DNA from: Halococcus qingdaonensis
GTDB lineage: Archaea; Halobacteriota; Halobacteria; Halobacteriales; Halococcaceae
DNA length: 64,000 nt
NCBI RefSeq assembly: GCF_024508235.1
Contig: NZ_CP101943.1
Span: 1,771,112-1,835,111, forward strand
Direction of reading: 5' to 3'
Shown: piece by piece, positions 51,449-63,149 of the stretch
Layout of the letters: every line of letters begins with the position of its first letter
How positions within the stretch are numbered: position 1 is the first letter of the stretch
Translations under genes and position numbers: made by a program
The notes under the pieces: model-generated
Databases searched by the model: none
Told to the model about the DNA's origin: nothing
What the model saw: only the letters and a program-made list of their open reading frames with translations

Positions 51449-52039
51449 CTACCCGTTCGTCCGATCGAAGAAGGCCGTCCCGTGAACCCGAGCGTCGTCG
51501 GTGAGCTCCGGGTGAAAAGCGGTCCCGACGACGGGCCCGTCGCGCACCGCGACCGGCCGACCATCGAACGTCGCCAGCACCTCACAGTCGCCCGCCTCGT
51601 CGATGCGCGGCGCGCGGATGAACACCGCCGGGAACGGTTCGTCGAGATCTCCGATGTCGAGATCGGTCTCGAAACTGTCGCGCTGGCGGCCGAAGGCGTT
51701 GCGCTCGACGGTCGCGTCGATCAGTCCCAAATTCTCGACGCGCTCGTCGCCGGCGTCCGTACAGGCGACGATGAGACCGGCACAGGTCGCGAGCAGCGGC
51801 TTGCCCGCGTCGACGTGGGCGACGATCTCGTCGGCGAGCCCCTCGCGCTGGAGATGGGTCGAGATCGCCGTCGATTCGCCACCGGGCAACAGGAGGAGAT
51901 CGCAGTCGGGGATCGTTTCCGACGAGCGGATCTCGATCGGATCGGCACACTCGCCGTGGGCACGGGCCGCCCGCTCGATGGCCGCCGCGTGCTCCCTGAA
52001 ATCACCCTGGACAGCGACGACGCCGGCCGTGAGACTCAT
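51449..52039 (-). CDS. pdxT: Pyridoxal 5'-phosphate synthase glutaminase subunit
   Basis: 196 residues, class I-like glutaminase. GAVQGDF-type opening (VVAVQGDFREHAAAI), the oxyanion strand LLLLPGGESTAI near 53, nucleophile Cys in LLATCAGLIVA near 85, and the His-Glu in GTAFHPELTDD near 170. It feeds ammonia to PdxS, which builds PLP from ribose 5-phosphate and glyceraldehyde 3-phosphate. pdxS is not in the window. It is followed 37 nt later by the DUF151 gene and preceded by Sec61beta on the same strand. Confidence 0.95.
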   Translation of the reverse strand: MSLTAGVVAVQGDFREHAAAIERAARAHGECADPIEIRSSETIPDCDLLLLPGGESTAISTHLQREGLADEIVAHVDAGKPLLATCAGLIVACTDAGDERVENLGLIDATVERNAFGRQRDSFETDLDIGDLDEPFPAVFIRAPRIDEAGDCEVLATFDGRPVAVRDGPVVGTAFHPELTDDARVHGTAFFDRTNG

Positions 52040-52075
52040 GTCGTGGCTACGCCGCCCGGCGAAAAAAGCGCGGTG

Positions 52076-52237
52076 TTACAGCGCGATCCGGAGCACGATG
52101 ATCATGATGCCGAACGCGACGCCGAAGGCCACGATCGTCTTCGGGTCGAGTCGGATGGCGTTCTGATCCTCGGCGTCGAAATATCGCACCAGTCCGGCGC
52201 TCGACATCAGCCCGCCGGAGTTGTCGCCGCTGCTCAT
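52076..52237 (-). CDS. Preprotein translocase subunit Sec61beta
   Basis: 53 residues read directly from ATG 52237 to TAA 52076-52078. The sequence [20 protein letters not shown], then [20 protein letters not shown] and one C-terminal membrane helix [13 protein letters not shown]. The pattern [24 protein letters not shown] is the archaeal Sec61beta (SecG-equivalent) signature. It is a small single-pass subunit of the SecYEbeta channel. It lies 36 nt before pdxT on the same strand. At 53 residues it is easy to miss. Confidence 0.92.
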   Translation of the reverse strand: MSSGDNSGGLMSSAGLVRYFDAEDQNAIRLDPKTIVAFGVAFGIMIIVLRIAL

Positions 52238-52332
52238 GACTCCTGTGTGGCTGCTGCAGGCCTAAACCTTTCGTCGTGGCTACGGGGGTGGGAAACCCTT
52301 ATCAGCGCCACGCGCCTACTTCTGGCCGGAAC

Positions 52333-52602
52333 ATGAGTGTTCGACTGAAAGACTTCTACGCGGATTGGTGCGGTCCCTGCAAGACCCAAGACCCCATTCT
52401 CGAGGAACTGGAAGAGGACATGGACGGCAGCGTCGAGTTCGAGAAGATCGACGTCGACGAGGAGCAGGAGATCGCCAACGAGTATCAGGTGCGATCGATC
52501 CCCACGCTCGTCGTCGAGAACGACGACGGCGTCGTCGAGCGGTTCATCGGTGTCACCCAGCGCGAGGAGATCGAGAGCGCGCTCGAACAGGCCGGCGCGT
52601 AA
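52333..52602 (+). CDS. Thioredoxin (short form)
   Basis: 89 residues. FYADWCGPCKTQDP carries the active CGPC at 13-16, IPTLVV near 58 gives the cis-Pro, and EKIDVDEEQEIANEYQVRSI is the usual middle. It lacks the first beta strand and helix of the classical 105-residue thioredoxin, a form known in archaea. It would reduce protein disulfides in the cytoplasm. ATG 52333; CTTATCA about 30 nt upstream may be the TATA box. It is divergent from sec61beta. Confidence 0.92.
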   Translation: MSVRLKDFYADWCGPCKTQDPILEELEEDMDGSVEFEKIDVDEEQEIANEYQVRSIPTLVVENDDGVVERFIGVTQREEIESALEQAGA

Positions 52603-52730
52603 CTCGGGACACGACCCGGTGCGGGATCGGCAGTCGTCGGCCCAGTGTTCATCACGCAGCAGCTATTTTACGACCACGACCGAGAGCCGTTGGTGACGCA
52701 AACATCGCACGGGAAACCGAACGAGACGGT

Positions 52731-52934
52731 CTAGCGAAGGCGCTGATAGACACGGATGAGCGCCTCGGCGACGATGCCGACGATGCTCCAGCGATAGGAG
52801 AGGGCGGCCGCGCCCAGGAGAAGCGCAGCGATCTTCTTCTCGCCACGATAGAGCGCGAGTCCGGCCTCGACGAGCATCGAGATGGCGCTGATCTGTCCCG
52901 CCTGTTTCGATTTGAAGGCGTTTGCGAGTCCCAT
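52731..52934 (-). CDS. Small haloarchaeal protein with a hydrophobic core, function unknown
   Basis: 67 residues: MGLANAFKSKQAGQISAISM, then LVEAGLALYRGEKKIAALLLGAAALSYRWSIVGIVAEALIRVYQRL. Hydrophobic and small residues repeat every third to fourth position, so it could be a single or two-pass membrane protein or a helical bundle. ATG 52934. It is downstream of otsB on the same strand, with 53 nt between. I cannot assign a function. Confidence 0.65.
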   Translation of the reverse strand: MGLANAFKSKQAGQISAISMLVEAGLALYRGEKKIAALLLGAAALSYRWSIVGIVAEALIRVYQRLR

Positions 52935-52987
52935 GCCCGCGCGAAGGGAGCGGGACGGATAAGCACGCGGGCGGCGACCGCCGGGAA

Positions 52988-53800
52988 CTACGCCGAGCCG
53001 CGAGAATCGAGCGCAGCGAGCCCCTCGTCGATGAGCCAGTCGAGAAATCGCGTGACTGAGTCGGGATCGTCGATGCGGTAGTCCGCCGCCGTCTCCGGGT
53101 TCGTGCCGACGTGGATACCGAGCCCGATCTCCGAGAGTTCGCGAAAGGCCGCCTCGTCGGTCGTGTCATCACCGACGTAGATCGGCAGCCAGCCGTCGTG
53201 ATCGGCCACGAGCAGCGAGACGGCGTCGCCCTTGTCCCAGGCGACCGTCGGCGTGAGCTCGACGATCTCCTTTCCCGTCGAGAGCTCGAACCCGCCCTCG
53301 GCAACTCGCTCGACCGCTGCCTCGACGGCGTCGTGGACCTCGTTCTCGCGCTCGGGAGCCGTCCGGTAGTGGACGGTCGCGCTCACGGATTTGTCCTCGA
53401 CGAAACAGTCCGTGTCGTCGAGGCGCTCCTCGATGTCGGCGACGATCGTGTCGAGATCGCGCCGTCGACGTCTGGCGATCGGGTGGGTCGTGCTCTCGCC
53501 ATCTCTGTGGAGTTCGAGCCCGTGATTGCCGGCGTAGTCGATCCCGTCGATACCGACACGCTCGCGGAGATCGGCGAGCTCGCGCCCGCTGATGACGGCC
53601 ACGTCCACCCAGTCGTGATCGCGGAGACGTTCGAGGGCGGTCAGATTGTCCTCCCCGAGCGCCGGTGCCTCCGGATCGATCTCGATACCGGCGAGCGTGC
53701 CGTCGAAATCCGTACAGAACAGGAGTCCGTTCGCGTCCGCCAGGCGATCACGGAGCGCCGGAAGCGAGTCCCACAGCACCGGCGGGATGTCAGTCGTCAT
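52988..53800 (-). CDS. otsB: Trehalose-6-phosphate phosphatase
   Basis: 270 residues, HAD superfamily with C2-type cap. Motif I is LLFCTDFDGTLAGIEID (first Asp near 31), motif II is DVAVISGRELADL near 68, the cap holds YAGNHGLELHRDGES near 88, and motif IV is PIYVGDDTTDEAAFREL near 210. It removes phosphate from trehalose 6-phosphate. Its start overlaps the otsA stop by about ten bases, so the two are translated together. Trehalose is a compatible solute here, in an organism that also has potassium uptake. Confidence 0.93.
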   Translation of the reverse strand: MTTDIPPVLWDSLPALRDRLADANGLLFCTDFDGTLAGIEIDPEAPALGEDNLTALERLRDHDWVDVAVISGRELADLRERVGIDGIDYAGNHGLELHRDGESTTHPIARRRRRDLDTIVADIEERLDDTDCFVEDKSVSATVHYRTAPERENEVHDAVEAAVERVAEGGFELSTGKEIVELTPTVAWDKGDAVSLLVADHDGWLPIYVGDDTTDEAAFRELSEIGLGIHVGTNPETAADYRIDDPDSVTRFLDWLIDEGLAALDSRGSA

Positions 53801-55298
53801 CGGTGTCTTTCGCCCGGAGTTCGTCGATCGTATCGAAGACGCTCTCCATCCACGCGTAGAGGTCGTGTGATTCTACCTGTTCACGCAGGGCGACCATTCG
53901 TTCGGCACGTTCATCCATGTCCATCGTCAGCGCGCGCTCGATCGTGTCGGCGAAGGCGTCGGTGTCGTATGGGTTGATCGTGAGCGCCTGATCGCCGAGC
54001 TCCTCGTGGGCACCGGCCTGATCCGAGAGCACGAGCACGCCGTCGTCGTCGACCTGCGCGGCGACATACTCCTTGGAAACGAGGTTCATCCCGTCGCGGA
54101 CGGCGCTCACGAGCATGACGTCGGCGTAGCGATAGAGCCCGCAGAGCTCGCGCTGGGGGATGAACTCGTTGATGTAGATGACCGGCTGCCAGTCGTCGGT
54201 ACCGAAGCGGTCGTTGATACGGTCGATCGACTCCTGAACCTCGGTCTGGAGGTCCTGATAATCCGGGATGAGCGAGCGGCTCTCGTTTGCCTTCTGGACG
54301 TAACAGACCTCGCCGCGGTACTCGGGGCGGGTCTCCAGGAGGCGTTCGAGCGCGTCGAGGCGCTCGACGATCCCCTTCGTGTAGTCGAGTCGGTCGACGC
54401 CGACGATGACGCTCGTCGACGGATCGATCCCGTGTGACGACTGGAACTCCCGCCAGAAGTCGTCGTCGGCGGCCTCGCTGTGCTCGCGGATCGAGTCGGC
54501 GTCGATCCCCATCGGAAAGGCCTTGACCACCGTCGTGTGGCCCTCGTAGTTGACCCGCCCGCCCTCGGGGTCGATGAAAGCGTCGTCGAGCGCTTCGTCG
54601 ACGCAATCGAGGAAGTTCCGACAGTACCGCTCGACGTGAAAGCCGAGGAGGTCGTTGCCGAGCAGCCCTTCGAGCAGCTGCTCGTGCTGAGGACACGCAC
54701 GGAAGGTGTCCCAGCCGGGCCAAGTGATGTGCCAGAAATGCGTGAGAAAGGCGCTGTCGGGCAGCGAATCGCGCACCCAGCGCGGCGCGAGCGTGAAGTG
54801 GTAGTCCTGGAACCAGATCAGCGAGTCCGCGCCGGCGGTCTCGACGACCGCATCGGCGAAGGTCTCGTTGACCTGCTGGTAGCGCTGCCAGTAGCGCTCG
54901 ACGTAATCGGTCTTCATTGTCCCACCGTGACAGAGCGGCCAGAGAACGCGATTGGAGTAGCCGTAGTAGTAGCCCTCGACCTCCTCGTCGGTGAGCCAGA
55001 GCCGCTTGAGCGTGTAGGCTTCGGACTCGGGCGGCATCCGCACAGTCCCATTGTCGTCGGTCACGTCGGCGTCGGCCTCGCCGTCGCCCCACGCGATCCA
55101 CGTCCCGTCGGTCTGCTGCATCACCGGATCGAGTCCCGCCGTCAGCCCGCCGGCCGGCCGGTTGACGGTGATCGAGCGCTCGCCGTCGCCGTGGTCGTAG
55201 CTGTGCGTATACGGCTGGCGATTCGAGACGACGATCAGTTCGCCGTCGTCGACTGCCGGCACGATTCCGTCGTCCGTTGCGCTGTTGTCAGCTCCCAT
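53790..55298 (-). CDS. otsA: Alpha,alpha-trehalose-phosphate synthase (UDP-forming type)
   Basis: 502 residues, GT20 family. Landmarks in order: VVSNRQPYTH opening, the GGLTAGLDPVM glycine loop, VLWPLCHGG, WFQDYHFTLAPRWVR, LLGFHVERYCRNFLDC, VGVDRLDYTKGIVERLDALERLL (donor-binding R and K), and VLVLSDQAGAHEELGDQALTINPYD. It forms trehalose 6-phosphate from a nucleotide-glucose and glucose 6-phosphate. Family members are usually 450-500 residues, so this is full length. Start ATG 55298; otsB follows with overlap. The upstream 437-base gap holds a modular repeat. Confidence 0.95.
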   Translation of the reverse strand: MGADNSATDDGIVPAVDDGELIVVSNRQPYTHSYDHGDGERSITVNRPAGGLTAGLDPVMQQTDGTWIAWGDGEADADVTDDNGTVRMPPESEAYTLKRLWLTDEEVEGYYYGYSNRVLWPLCHGGTMKTDYVERYWQRYQQVNETFADAVVETAGADSLIWFQDYHFTLAPRWVRDSLPDSAFLTHFWHITWPGWDTFRACPQHEQLLEGLLGNDLLGFHVERYCRNFLDCVDEALDDAFIDPEGGRVNYEGHTTVVKAFPMGIDADSIREHSEAADDDFWREFQSSHGIDPSTSVIVGVDRLDYTKGIVERLDALERLLETRPEYRGEVCYVQKANESRSLIPDYQDLQTEVQESIDRINDRFGTDDWQPVIYINEFIPQRELCGLYRYADVMLVSAVRDGMNLVSKEYVAAQVDDDGVLVLSDQAGAHEELGDQALTINPYDTDAFADTIERALTMDMDERAERMVALREQVESHDLYAWMESVFDTIDELRAKDTDDD

Positions 55299-55481
55299 AG
55301 AGAGTGCTCGCTGTGGCTATCAGCCGTGTCTCCCCATTCAGTCGCATCTCTTATAATTCATGGGCTTGAGTGGGGTGTGTCCCCGGCTTGCCGTCGCCGG
55401 CTTTTATCAATGCTGGTCGCCGCAATCGCGGTCGCGGCCGCGGTGGCGGCGCGGCCATCGTGGCCGTGCGGTCAGCGTGTT

Positions 55482-55691
55482 CCTGGTGGATGAAGGGCGA
55501 GCATCCCGAAGGGATGCGAGGGCTTCAGCGGAGGCGGTGCGGTTGCGGAAAGGTCGATGTCCGCGCGAGCGCAGTGAGCGCGGTTCACCGTGAGCGAGCG
55601 AAGCGAGTGAACGGCTCTTTTTAGTCCAGGTTTTTGCACGGGGTTCGAGCGAGCGCCGGAGGCGCGAGCGAGGACTCCGTGTAAAAAGTGG
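55482..55691 (-). repeat. Modular intergenic repeat, copy C
   Basis: Lies in the 437-base gap 55299-55735 between divergent otsA and uvrA. On the minus strand: T-run (GTAAAAAGTGG on plus at 55681-55691), a hairpin of CTCGCTCG type (55640-55670 region), the 20-mer core (plus TTTTTAGTCCAGGTTTTTGC, 55618-55637), a GTTCACTCGCTTCGCTCGCTC hairpin region, GAACCGCGCTC, and the tail (plus CCTGGTGGATGAAGGGCG, 55482-55499). The remainder of the gap, 55299-55481, has only otsA promoter sequence and GC-rich sequence (CCGCGGTGGCGGCGCGG) with no gene seen. Confidence 0.8.
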
Positions 55692-55735
55692 GGAATCGAC
55701 AGGGTTTCACGGCCCGCGCTCCCGACTAGGCATCA

Positions 55736-58675
<2,940 letters not shown>

Positions 58676-58745
58676 CGCGGCGCGTCGCCGCCGATCACAC
58701 CACAGTTGTTGGATGACAAAATACAGGGTGCGTGATCTCCGGCGG

Positions 58746-59738
58746 TCACTCCTCGAACTCGGTGCGTTCGACGGGGACGAGCGCCCCGTCCTGACGGGTG
58801 GCGCGGTACTGCCGCCGGTAGCGTGCGAGCTTTCGATAGAGGAAGTAGCCGAAGAAGCTGTCGTAGACGACAACAAACGCCAGGAGGGTGACGAAGTTCG
58901 GGATACCGAGCACGAAGGCCGCGGCGGCAGGGATGAACGTGAGCGTGTTGTAGGACGCGTGGATGAGCGCCGCGATCAGGAGCCCCTTGACGATGATCGG
59001 GCCGGCACGATCGCGGTTGAACTTCGCCAGGCCGAGATAGTAGCCCGAGAAGGCGGAGTAGATGACGTGGCCGGGGCCGGCGATCGCCCGTGCGGGCGTG
59101 ACGCCGCCACCAGCGCCCAAAACGTTGCCGATGACGGGGTTGGCCACCGCGTCGGTGATGTAGATCGCGTTCTCGATGGTGGCGAAGCCAAGTCCTGCGA
59201 CCGCGCCGTAGACGGCCCCGTCGATGACCGCGTCGAATCGCGGGCTGCGGTAGGCGTAGATCCGGACGGCGAGCCACTTCATCGTCTCCTCGATCGGACC
59301 GACGACGAGGTAGAAAAACCAGACCGGACCGACGATCGGGACGAGTTGGAGAACGCTGCCGAACCCGTTGATGATCGCGGCGAAGCTCGCGAAGAGCACG
59401 CCGAGGGCGAACGTCACCGCGAGCAAGGAGAGCGGTTCGGCGGTCGTGCTGTCGGTCCACCAGACGTAGGCGACGAGCGCGAGCGCCGGCACGAGCGACA
59501 GCACCGTGAACGCGCTCACGACGGGATCGAGGATGCGTGGCAGGTCGCTGGTCACGACGATCGCCACGAGGATCCCAAACGCGAGCAGCACCAGCACCCA
59601 GCGCGCGACCACGTCCAGCACCCAGTAGAGCCAGCTCGCCACCCTGTCGAGCGGCGTCCGCACCTCCCACGTCGTGACGTCGTAGCGGTCGCGGGACCCG
59701 TCGTCGCGGGACTGGATCGGGTCCTGACTGCGCGCCAT
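58746..59738 (-). CDS. PrsW family intramembrane metalloprotease
   Basis: 330 residues with eight or more hydrophobic helices. The PrsW signature VGPIEETMKWLAVRIYA (EExxxK) is near residue 140, with AGLGFATIENAIYI near 180, and HASYNTLTF further on supplying the His and Asn of the family. PrsW-type proteases cut within membrane domains of regulators; in archaea the substrates are unknown. The N-terminus (MARSQDPIQSRDDGSRDRYD) is polar. ATG 59738 is chosen over earlier in-frame starts that give Cys/Arg-rich, unlikely sequence. It is divergent from a small acidic gene. Confidence 0.85.
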   Translation of the reverse strand: MARSQDPIQSRDDGSRDRYDVTTWEVRTPLDRVASWLYWVLDVVARWVLVLLAFGILVAIVVTSDLPRILDPVVSAFTVLSLVPALALVAYVWWTDSTTAEPLSLLAVTFALGVLFASFAAIINGFGSVLQLVPIVGPVWFFYLVVGPIEETMKWLAVRIYAYRSPRFDAVIDGAVYGAVAGLGFATIENAIYITDAVANPVIGNVLGAGGGVTPARAIAGPGHVIYSAFSGYYLGLAKFNRDRAGPIIVKGLLIAALIHASYNTLTFIPAAAAFVLGIPNFVTLLAFVVVYDSFFGYFLYRKLARYRRQYRATRQDGALVPVERTEFEE

Positions 59739-59863
59739 ACCCGACTCTCGACCGCCGGGACCTAACCGTTGTCCCCTCCCGAAGACAGGTATTAATATGT
59801 AATTATACACCATTACCTGGGTTAGGCATAGCTTGATAGGTTCCCACGAACGACGGTCACGGC

Positions 59864-60013
59864 ATGGCACGCAGCACGACGCGCGGACTGCTGTACACAG
59901 CACCGCCGACCGACGACGAGGAACGAGCGGACGAGCGACCCAGTGAGAATGCATCGGCGATGACGGCGGATTCGGACGGAACGAATCACGCCAACGCCGT
60001 CGCGGACGACTAG
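59864..60013 (+). CDS. Possible small acidic protein
   Basis: 49 residues read directly from ATG 59864 to TAG 60011-60013. MARSTTRGLLYTAPPTDDEE, then RADERPSENASAMTADSDGT and NHANAVADD; basic and hydrophobic at the start, acidic after. Composition fits a haloarchaeal protein, and the AT-rich region 59790-59830 (TATTAATATGTAATTATAC) upstream could hold promoters in both directions. No motif or family is recognised, and it may be spurious. It ends 35 nt from the convergent DUF389 gene. Confidence 0.4.
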   Translation: MARSTTRGLLYTAPPTDDEERADERPSENASAMTADSDGTNHANAVADD

Positions 60014-60047
60014 TCGGGTAGTCACGCGATCGAACGGGGAGTCACGG

Positions 60048-61373
60048 TTACGCGGTCTCCATCTCGACGTAGCGAACGCGTACTTCGACATCGTTCGGCG
60101 AACCGAGCGGTTCGGGCAGCGCGAGATCGCCGAGCGCCTCGTCGATGCGGCGTTCGAGCGGCCGGGCGATGTTCGGATCGTTACCGCCCCCTGGTCGGCC
60201 GACAACGACGGTGACGCGTGTCGGCTGGCGCGGCGGGACGGGGTCGTCGTACCGAAAGCGCACGTCGAGCAGCGTGAGCCGATCGTACTCGGGCTGATCG
60301 AGCAGCGCGTCGACGTCGCCACGAACCTCCTGCTCGAACGACGCCGTCCGGTAGGAGTCGTAAGTGACGACGCCGAGAAACGCCGACAGCACGAGGATGG
60401 CGGCGGCGAGCGCGACGACGCGCTGTCGCGTCGCCAACCGAGCGTCGTCCTCGCGAAACCAGTGATCGGGCCGATAGCCCATATACCACAGAACAATGAG
60501 CGCCGTGAGGTTGATCGAGAGCGTGTTTACGAGCACGAGCACCGACGCACTGAACACCGGTGCCGGCCGGCCCCACGCGATCGCGATACCGATGACTCCG
60601 AGGGGTGGAACGAGCGCGGCGGCGATCATCACGCCGACCAGCGTCGCCGAGACGCCGGTCGCGAGGCTCACCCCGCCGGCGACGCCGGCTCCGAGCGCCA
60701 CCACCAAGGCCAGAAAGTCGGGCGCGAGTCGGATGTTGATCTGTCCGATCATGAATACGTCGGTGCCCGGTGGCACCGTGTTCGTCACGCGCATGAGGGC
60801 AGCGAACAGCGTCGCGGCGACGACCGCGACGGCGAGACCGAGCGCCTGGAGCTTCACCCCACGACGGAACATCCCCTGATCGTCGACGACCGTTCCCACG
60901 GAGGTCGCCATCGCTGGCCCGATCAACGGAGCGATGACCATCGAGCCGACGACGACCGCCGCGTCGTCAAGGAGGAGCCCGGCGGTGGCGACGACCGCGC
61001 TCACGACCGTCATGACGAGATACGGCCAGAAATCCGGCGCGAGCTCCTGGGCACGGCTGTGGATCTCCTCGCGAGCGATGCGTTTGTCGGTCTCCTCGTC
61101 TTCGTCGTACCGTTCTTCCAACTGTTCGAAGCGACGCGAAACGACGGTCTCGGCATCGACGACGATCGTGTAGGCGTCCTCGTCGATGCCGGTCTCGCGC
61201 AGGCGATCGAGCACCGGCTCGACGGCGCTCGTCGGCAGCGGGAACGAGACGACGCCCGTGAACTCCCGGCCGCTCGTCTCCTCGGTCAGCACGTAGTCGA
61301 TCCCCTCGTCATCGAGCTCCGAGAGCACCGTCTCGCGCTTGCCCGCCGGGATCGTCACCTGAACGAGTCGCAC
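60048..61373 (-). CDS. DUF389 family (TIGR00341-like) membrane protein
   Basis: 441 residues. Residues 1-130 are a soluble domain (MRLVQVTIPAGKRETVLSEL, with an acidic helix near 100). Six to seven membrane helices follow, with VVGSMVIAPLIGPAMATSVG as the first family motif and VGVMIAAALVPPLGVIGIAIAW as the second. A C-terminal beta-rich domain (EVRGDVDALLD ... VRYVEMETA) closes it. The family is widespread in halophilic archaea and has no established function; a transporter role is a guess. A second, related gene begins about 3 kb away at the right edge. Confidence 0.86.
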   Translation of the reverse strand: MRLVQVTIPAGKRETVLSELDDEGIDYVLTEETSGREFTGVVSFPLPTSAVEPVLDRLRETGIDEDAYTIVVDAETVVSRRFEQLEERYDEDEETDKRIAREEIHSRAQELAPDFWPYLVMTVVSAVVATAGLLLDDAAVVVGSMVIAPLIGPAMATSVGTVVDDQGMFRRGVKLQALGLAVAVVAATLFAALMRVTNTVPPGTDVFMIGQINIRLAPDFLALVVALGAGVAGGVSLATGVSATLVGVMIAAALVPPLGVIGIAIAWGRPAPVFSASVLVLVNTLSINLTALIVLWYMGYRPDHWFREDDARLATRQRVVALAAAILVLSAFLGVVTYDSYRTASFEQEVRGDVDALLDQPEYDRLTLLDVRFRYDDPVPPRQPTRVTVVVGRPGGGNDPNIARPLERRIDEALGDLALPEPLGSPNDVEVRVRYVEMETA

Positions 61374-61462
61374 ATCCGACGGTCTCGGTCAGCGGTCAAA
61401 TACCCCATGGTCGGCCATCGAATGGCACCGTCCACGATCGGGTCAAGGCTCCCGTCGGGCAG

Positions 61463-61469
61463 TATAAAT
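61463..61469 (+). promoter_or_regulatory. TATA box of engB
   Basis: TATAAAT at 61463-61469 ends 23 nt before ATG 61492, the standard haloarchaeal leaderless spacing. Confidence 0.6.
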
Positions 61470-61491
61470 CCGTTCGCCCGAGAGGGCATCC

Positions 61492-62109
61492 ATGTTCGAT
61501 GGACGTCCCGACCGGGACGCGGAAGTCGTCTTCTGTGGTCGCTCGAACGTAGGGAAATCGACCATCCTCCGGGAGCTCACCGGCCACGATTTCGAGACCG
61601 GCAAGAAACCGGGCGTGACCCGCTCTCCGGGCCACTACGACTGGGTGGCCGAGGACTTCGTTCTCACCGACCTGCCGGGATTCGGCTTCATGTCCGGCGT
61701 CGAGGAGGAGCGCCGCGAGGCGATCAAAACCGACATCGTCCGCTATCTCGAAACGAACAGCGAGAAGATCCTCGTCGGCGTTCTCGTCATCGACGCCAAC
61801 AGCGCCGTCGACATCATCGACCGCCACACCGACCGCGACGAAATCCCTCACGACGTCGAACTGTTCGGCTTCCTCGCCGACATCGACATCCCCACCGTGG
61901 TCGCGGTCAACAAGATGGACAAGGTCGACGACCGCGACGAGCGCCTCGACGCACTCTGCGACCGCCTCGGTCTCCCCTCACCGTGGCAGCAGTGGCAGGA
62001 CACCGTCGCCCCCATCAGTGCCAAACGTGGCTCGATCGGCCCGCTGACCGACGCCGTTCGCACCCACCTCCACGAGCAAAACCGCGACGACCTGTTCAAA
62101 TTCTTCTGA
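61492..62109 (+). CDS. engB: GTP-binding protein EngB
   Basis: 205 residues. GTPase motifs: G1 GRSNVGKST (16-24), G3 DLPGFGFM near 62, G4 [12 protein letters not shown] near 140, with SPGHYDW and G5 ISAKRGSIG. The family (YsxC/EngB) acts in large ribosomal subunit assembly in bacteria; archaeal members are conserved in haloarchaea. ATG 61492 follows a TATAAAT box with leaderless spacing. The modular repeat begins two bases after its stop, so the T-run there may also end transcription. Confidence 0.94.
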   Translation: MFDGRPDRDAEVVFCGRSNVGKSTILRELTGHDFETGKKPGVTRSPGHYDWVAEDFVLTDLPGFGFMSGVEEERREAIKTDIVRYLETNSEKILVGVLVIDANSAVDIIDRHTDRDEIPHDVELFGFLADIDIPTVVAVNKMDKVDDRDERLDALCDRLGLPSPWQQWQDTVAPISAKRGSIGPLTDAVRTHLHEQNRDDLFKFF

Positions 62110-62111
62110 CG

Positions 62112-62382
62112 CACCTTTTTACTGCGGAGGGTGCGCTCCCTCGCGGTGCTCGGTCGCGCACCCCCGTCTGCTCACGGGCGGCGAAGCCGCCCGTTCGCAC
62201 GGCCAGCGGGACCTTCGGTCCCGCTCGGCTTGCAAAAATCTGCACCAAAAACTCCTGCTCGCAAACCGCGCGAGCAGTGAACCGCGCTCGTTTCACTCGC
62301 GCGGACATCGCCCGTCTCCACCGCACCGCCGAAGCCCTCGGCTACTCGCTTCGCTCGTAGCCTCGCCCTTCATCCGCCAAGG
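62112..62382 (+). repeat. Modular intergenic repeat, copy E (degenerate core plus double-hairpin module)
   Basis: Fills most of the 321-base gap 62110-62430. T-run CACCTTTTTAC (62112-62122), a hairpin GGGTGCGC...GCGCACCC, the 65-bp module (62166-62230) shared with copy F, a degenerate core GCAAAAATCTGCACCAAAAA (62232-62251), then GAACCGCGCTCG, and tail CGCCCTTCATCCGCCAAGG (62364-62382). Core-to-tail spacing is 132 nt against 138-147 in the other copies. No gene is seen in it or in the last 48 bases. Confidence 0.78.
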
Positions 62383-62430
62383 ACAGCAACCGCATACCGC
62401 ACCGCCGCACAGCGGCCGCCACCGCAGCCA

Positions 62431-62667
62431 CTATTCGTCGGCAAACAGATCATCGACGGCCGATTCGGCCGCCAGCACGGCCTCGTCGGCGACGATCTCC
62501 GGATCGGGGTCTGCCGGCGCGTTCAGATAAACGTCGAGATCGAGCACGCCGTCCTCGAAGCGCACGGTGACGTCGAGATCCTCGATCTCGGAACTCTTGT
62601 AGCGCGAGAAAACGAGGCCTTCGGCCGCCTCGCTCGCCGTTTCGACGACTTCCTCGTCGGTCGGCAT
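62431..62667 (-). CDS. DUF3194 family protein
   Basis: 78 residues, acidic: MPTDEEVVETASEAAEGLVF, then SEIEDLDVTVRFEDGVLDLDVYL and NAPADPDPEIVADEAVLAAES. A strand-turn-strand flanked by helices is the DUF3194 pattern. Its ATG follows the prefoldin beta stop directly (TAGATG), so the two are translated together. The family is found beside prefoldin in archaea, suggesting a role with it, but this is unproven. Confidence 0.85.
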   Translation of the reverse strand: MPTDEEVVETASEAAEGLVFSRYKSSEIEDLDVTVRFEDGVLDLDVYLNAPADPDPEIVADEAVLAAESAVDDLFADE

Positions 62668-63078
62668 CTACCCGCCGGCACTCGGGCCGCCCGGTCCCAT
62701 ACCGCCCGGGCCGCCGGCACCGCCGGGACCGCCACCGCCGCTCAGCATCTCCTGCAGCTCGCTCTGGAGTTCCTCGAACTGCTCCTGGACGCGGCTCTCC
62801 TGTTTTTCGAGCGTCTCGACACGCACTTCGAGGCTCGACACCTTGTCCTCGAGGTCGTCTTTGGCCTCGTCGTACTCGGTCTCGATCAGGAGCTCGCCGA
62901 CCTCACGGTACATCGTCGTCTCCGTGTCGATCTCGTCGAGCTCGTCGAGCGCGGTCTGCGAGTCGGTGAGCTGACTCTCGGCCTGCTGCTTCTGGGCAGC
63001 GACCTGCTGGGCGCTGTCCTGGAGGTCCTGAAGCTCCTCGATTTTCTCTTGGGCTTCCGGCGGAAGATTTCCCTGCAT
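62668..63078 (-). CDS. pfdB: Prefoldin subunit beta
   Basis: 136 residues. Two long coiled-coil helices ([20 protein letters not shown] at the start, then [28 protein letters not shown]) flank a beta hairpin around [23 protein letters not shown], the normal beta-type prefoldin fold. The C-terminal 25 residues are a Gly/Pro-rich tail, longer than in many homologues. With the alpha subunit (elsewhere) it forms the hexamer that hands unfolded proteins to the thermosome. Start ATG 63078, coupled to DUF3194. Confidence 0.93.
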   Translation of the reverse strand: MQGNLPPEAQEKIEELQDLQDSAQQVAAQKQQAESQLTDSQTALDELDEIDTETTMYREVGELLIETEYDEAKDDLEDKVSSLEVRVETLEKQESRVQEQFEELQSELQEMLSGGGGPGGAGGPGGMGPGGPSAGG

Positions 63079-63149
63079 ACCCGCGTTCTTGGTGTCCGCA
63101 GGGAAAAACCCCCGTTTCTCTCCCGAGTCCGCCGATCACCGAACCCACA

